NCBI GenBank assembly: GCA_951394405.1
Contig: OX596334.1
Span: forward strand, 2,046,001-2,110,000
Source of the DNA: Coprinellus micaceus
Taxonomy: Eukaryota > Basidiomycota > Agaricomycetes > Agaricales > Psathyrellaceae
Reading direction: 5' to 3'
DNA length: 64,000 bases
The notes beneath the pieces were generated by a model. The model made no database searches. It was given only the letters and a program-made list of their open reading frames with translations, and was not told the origin of the DNA. The translations under genes were made by a program, and so were the position numbers. Below, one piece after another: positions 59,847 to 64,000 of this stretch. The first letter of the stretch is position 1, and each line of letters begins with the position of its first letter.

Positions 59847-62800
59847 ATGTCCAATTACGACCACTCCAGAGTCCACCATTTCATAGGTACGTCCATCCAG
59901 ACGCGTAGATTCCTCTAGATCCTCTCATGTCCGTCCAGGAGGCAACTCGTTGGAGAAGGCACCAACGAGCAAGGTTCGCGACTTTGTGGAAGAGCATGGC
60001 GGCCACACCGTCATCACCAAGGTGCGTGGTCTTTGCCTTGGGCGTTTTACACGCGACCCTTCCTCATCGATCCTTCCAGGTCCTCATCGCCAATAACGGT
60101 ATCGCTGCAGTCAAGGAAATCCGATCCGTTCGACAATGGAGTTACGATACCTTCGGCCACGAGCGCGCCATCGAGTTCACCGTCATGGCCACCCCCGAGG
60201 ATCTCAAGGTCAACGCCGAATACATTCGCATGGCTGACCGCTATGTTGAAGTCCCTGGCGGATCGAACAACAACAACTATGCGAATGTCGACTTGATTGT
60301 TGACATTGCTGAACGCTCGGGTGTGCACGCTGTCTGGGCAGGTTGGGGCCACGCCTCCGAGAATCCTCGTTTGCCGGAGTCTCTAGCGGCGAGCAAGAAC
60401 AAGATTGTGTTCATCGGTCCTCCAGGTAGCGCGATGCGCAGCCTTGGAGACAAGATCTCGTCCACAATCGTCGCCCAGCACGCCAATGTCCCGACGATGG
60501 CCTGGTCCGGTACTGGAATCACCGACACCGTCCCCTCGAAGGAAGGATACCTCACCGTCCCCGACAAAGCCTACTCGGATGCCTGCATAACGAGTGTTGA
60601 GGAAGGAATGGAGCGTGCCGAGAGGATCGGTTACCCCGTCATGATCAAGGCCAGCGAAGGTGGAGGAGGAAAGGGTATTCGAATGGTTGACAAGCCAGAA
60701 GCTTTCAAGAACGCGTTCCACGCTGTTGCTGGCGAGATCCCAGGTACGTTTGCGGCATTCTTAATCGATCGATGCGTTCTAATGCGTCGTTCTAGGTTCA
60801 CCTATTTTCATCATGAAGCTTGCGGGTTCAGCTCGCCACTTGGAAGTTCAGCTCCTTGCTGACCAGTATGGCAACGCCATTTCCCTCTTCGGTCGCGATT
60901 GCTCAGTCCAACGTCGCCATCAGAAGATCATTGAGGAGGCGCCTGTGACTATTGCGAAGGAACACACTTTCGAGAAGATGGAACGAGCTGCTGTCCGTCT
61001 TTCCAAGCTCGTTGGCTATGTCAGCGCGGGTACCGTCGAATGTGAGTTTCAAAGAATTCGCTCCACGCACTCCGAAATCCTGACCGGACCGCAGATCTCT
61101 ACAGCCATTCCGACGACGACTTTTACTTCCTCGAGCTGAACCCCCGTCTTCAAGTCGAACATCCCACTACCGAGATGGTCTCTGGTGTCAACTTACCCGC
61201 TGCCCAGCTCCAGGTCGCCATGGGTATCCCCCTCCACCGGATCCGTTCCATCCGTCAGCTGTACGGTGTCGCCCCCAACGGAACATCCGAGATCGACTTC
61301 GACATGACCGACCCCGAATCCGCCAAGCTGCAGCGCAAGCCCCGTCCCAAGGGACATGTCGTCGCCGTTCGTATCACTGCAGAGAATCCCGACGCTGGAT
61401 TTAAACCCTCCTCCGGTTCCCTGCAAGAGCTCAACTTCCGCTCCAGCACGAACGTTTGGGGTTACTTCTCAGTCAGTAGTGCCGGCGGCCTCCACGAGTT
61501 CGCCGACTCTCAATTTGGTCACATCTTTGCCTATGGCGAGGACCGAAGCGAGTCTCGCAAGAACATGATTGTCGCCCTCAAGGAGTTGAGCATCCGTGGA
61601 GACTTCAGGACCACCGTCGAGTACCTCATCAAGCTGTTGGAGATGGAAGCATTCAAGGAGAACACCATCACGACCGGCTGGCTCGATTCCCTCATCACCA
61701 GCAAGCTCACCGCCGAACGACCCGATGCTACCCTGGCAGTCATCTGTGGAGCCATCACCAAGGCCCACCTCGCGTCCGTGGGCTGCTGGGACGAATACAA
61801 GCGTGTCCTTGACAAGGGTCAAGTCCCCGGCCGCGACGTTCTCAAGACTGTATTCGGCATCGACTTCATCTACGAAAATGTCCGCTACTCCTTCACCCTC
61901 GCCAGGTCCTCACTCACCCTTTGGACGCTCTACCTCAACGGTGGGAGGACCATGGTCGGCGCTCGACCCCTTGCTGACGGTGGTCTCCTCGTGTTGCTCG
62001 ACGGGAAGAGTCACTCCATCTACTGGCGCGAGGAAGTCGGCGCTCTCCGACTGATGGTCGACGCCAAGACATGTCTCATCGAGCAGGAGAACGATCCCAC
62101 CCAGCTACGCAGCCCTTCTCCTGGAAAGCTGATCCGCTACCTCGTCGACAGCGGCGACCACGTCAACGCCGGAGACCAGTACGCCGAGATCGAGGTCATG
62201 AAGATGTACATGCCTCTCGTCGCCGCTGAGGATGGTGTCGTTCAGCTCATCAAGCAACCCGGAGTTAGTCTCGAGCCCGGAGACATTCTCGGTATCTTGA
62301 CCCTCGACGACCCTGGCCGCGTCAAGCACGCCAAGCCCTTCGAGGGCCAGCTGCCCACCTTCGGCCCTCCCTCCGTCCACGGTTCCAAGCCCCACCAGAA
62401 GCTTGCTCAGTGCCTTGAGATTTTGAACGACATCCTCGACGGCTTCGACAACCAATCCATCATGGCCTCCACTTTCAAGGAGCTCACCTCCGTTCTCCGC
62501 GATCCCCAGCTCCCTCACTCCGACGTTAACTCCCTGCTCTCGTCGCTTTCTGGACGCATTCCAAGCAAGCTCGAGGACAACATCCGTGCCACGATGGACG
62601 CCTCGAAGGCGAAGGGCGAGCATGCCGAGTTCCCTGCTGTCCGCATCAAGAAGTTGATCGATAACTACGTCCAGGATAGCGTCCTTCCCGCCGATCGCTC
62701 CATGTTCAGTGGCAAGATCGCCGGTTTGTACACTGTCGTGGAGAAGTACCTCAACGGCTTGAAGGGTCACGAGGTCGAGACCATCGCCAACCTCCTCGCC

Positions 62801-64000
62801 CGCTACGAGGCCACCGAGAAACTGTTCGGTGGTAGCATCGAGGCTCGCGTTCTCGCCCTCCGTGAGCAGAACAAGGAGGAGCTTGACAAGGTCGTCAGTA
62901 TCGTCCTCAGCCATATCAAGGCCCAAGGCAAAGCGAAGCTCGTTTTCACCATCCTCGACTACATCAAGTCCAGCGGCCTCAATGTCTCCCACACCGAGAG
63001 CCACATCTACAAGGTCCTCCAGGGCCTTGCCGCTCTCGAGGCCAAGTCGTCGACCCAGGTGTCGCTCAAGGCGCGTGAGGTCCTCATTCTCGGCCAGATG
63101 CCTTCCTACGAAGAGCGTCTTGGCCAGATGGAGACTGTCTTGAAAACCTCGGTCAATCACCACTATTATGGGGAACCTGAGAACACCTCCAGGTGCGCTT
63201 ATTTTCCTTTGAACGCTCACCTGATTCTGACCAGCATCACAGGACTCCTTCCACTGAAGTCTTGCGAGAGCTCACTGACTCTCGTTATACCGTCTTTGAC
63301 GTTCTCCCTGCCTTCTTCGGCCATGATGACCCCCGCGTCCGACTCGGTCAGTACATTCTAAATCACAGACTGCCTTCACCATCAGCTCACCATTTCTCTG
63401 ATAGCTGCCTTCGAGGTCTATATCCGCCGCGCTTACAAGGCGTACAGCCTGCTCTCCGTCGACTACGAGGAGGGTGATAGCCTGGATGATGTGCCCACTG
63501 CCATCACCTGGCGCTTCAACCTCGGCCAGTCCCATTCGCCTCCCTCCACTCCCCGTATTACTATTGGCGAATCGCCCCGTCGTTCTGCTTCCGTCAGCGA
63601 CCTCAGCTATATGATCAACCGCCACCAGTCCCAGCCCATCCGCACTGGTGTTATCTCCTCGTTCACCAGCGTCGCTAGCATGGAGCGTGGCTTCAATACG
63701 GTTGTGTCCAACCTTCCTCCCTTCGATCCCGTCGACTTCACCGAGCGTTATGGGTCGAACAACGAGCCTCCCAACGTCGTCAACATTGCCTTGCGCATCA
63801 CCCGCGATGAAGACGACTTGCCGGAGCAGGATTGGAGCAAAGTGGTTCTCGAGTTTGTCAACAAGCACGCCGATATCTTGAAGAAGCGTGGTGTCCGTCG
63901 TGTTTCCATTATGGTGTGCCATGTCGGTCAATACCCCGTCTACTTCACCCTCCGTGACTTCAAGGGCACCTGGGGCGAAGAACAGTCCATTCGTAACATC
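59847..64000 (+). CDS. ACC1: Acetyl-CoA carboxylase, 3' end beyond window
   Basis: This is a multidomain cytosolic enzyme making malonyl-CoA, the committed step of fatty-acid synthesis. Exons are 59847-59886, 59939-60021, 60080-60743, 60796-61041, 61095-63192, 63243-63346 and 63405 to beyond 64000, all with GT-AG introns of 50-58 nt. About 1,277 residues are seen of roughly 2,200 expected. The protein starts [17 protein letters not shown]. The biotin carboxylase domain shows [20 protein letters not shown], the ATP-grasp loop [12 protein letters not shown] and [11 protein letters not shown]. The biotin carrier site is [11 protein letters not shown] (Lys biotinylated, about DNA 62185-62215). 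The central ACC domain follows ([40 protein letters not shown]). The carboxyltransferase domain lies outside. No frameshift is seen. Confidence 0.97.

Noticed and set aside
62105..63220. Long antisense open frame of 371 codons inside acetyl-CoA carboxylase
   Set aside because: It is Leu/Asp/Val/Glu-rich in the way expected from the complement of a strongly codon-biased gene; it has no domain and fully overlaps a conserved exon.

Overview
This window is a gene-dense stretch of a nuclear genome from a basidiomycete fungus, most likely an Agaricomycete. The main evidence is short GT-AG introns (mostly 46-80 nt) cutting nearly every gene into many exons. Other pointers are a split-exon Zn2Cys6 regulator, the RED/IK splicing factor, EMC5, ZW10, ARPC2 and MZT1, and a decayed NACHT NTPase of the kind abundant in mushroom genomes. 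I rebuilt the gene models by hand from splice signals plus protein-family conservation. In every complete model the exon lengths sum to a multiple of three.

Layout. 1-8.3 kb: 3' part of an M20 Gly-X carboxypeptidase (+), a very large CCCH/GW-WG/RRM/RING-IBR protein (-), and proteasome ATPase Rpt4 (+). 8.6-10.7 kb: a pseudogene zone with a frameshifted NACHT NTPase followed by a RhoGEF relic lacking the core of its DH domain. 11-20.8 kb: sterol O-acyltransferase (-), the silencing factor Clr2 (+) and the spindle-orientation protein Kar9 (+). 21.9-28.1 kb: TRAPPC12 (+), EMC5 (-), ZW10/Dsl1 (+). 28.2-37.2 kb: RED (-), PP2A B55 (-), Cox9 (+), an ER-type DnaJ protein (-), an FBXO9-like F-box protein (+). 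38-40 kb: a zinc CDF transporter (+) built from micro-exons. 40-42.7 kb: gene-poor. 42.7-51.1 kb: Zn2Cys6 regulator (+), Rfc3 (-), ubiquitin-S27a (+), FAD monooxygenase (-). 51.1-52.8 kb: gene-poor. 52.8-64 kb: TMA16 (-), MZT1 (+), a Zds_C protein (+), ARPC2 (+) and the 5' two-thirds or so of acetyl-CoA carboxylase (+), cut by the window end.

Most genes are conserved housekeeping functions: proteasome and ubiquitin (Rpt4, ubiquitin-S27a, F-box, RBR-like protein), ER/Golgi traffic (TRAPPC12, ZW10, EMC5, DnaJ), lipid metabolism (sterol acyltransferase, acetyl-CoA carboxylase), microtubules and actin (Kar9, MZT1, ARPC2), replication and splicing (Rfc3, RED). They form no operon-like pathway, but many are arranged head to head across 130-460 bp shared promoters.

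The most unusual items are: (1) the 1,500-residue CCCH/GW-WG/RRM/RING-IBR protein, which has no RING2; (2) WGF and WGW motifs in the acidic centre of ZW10 that match the coatomer-binding code of Dsl1; (3) four consecutive micro-exons in the zinc transporter; (4) a GC-AG intron in the PP2A B subunit; (5) an alternative C-terminus in RED created by one terminal intron. I found no CRISPR array, rRNA, tRNA or intact transposon.
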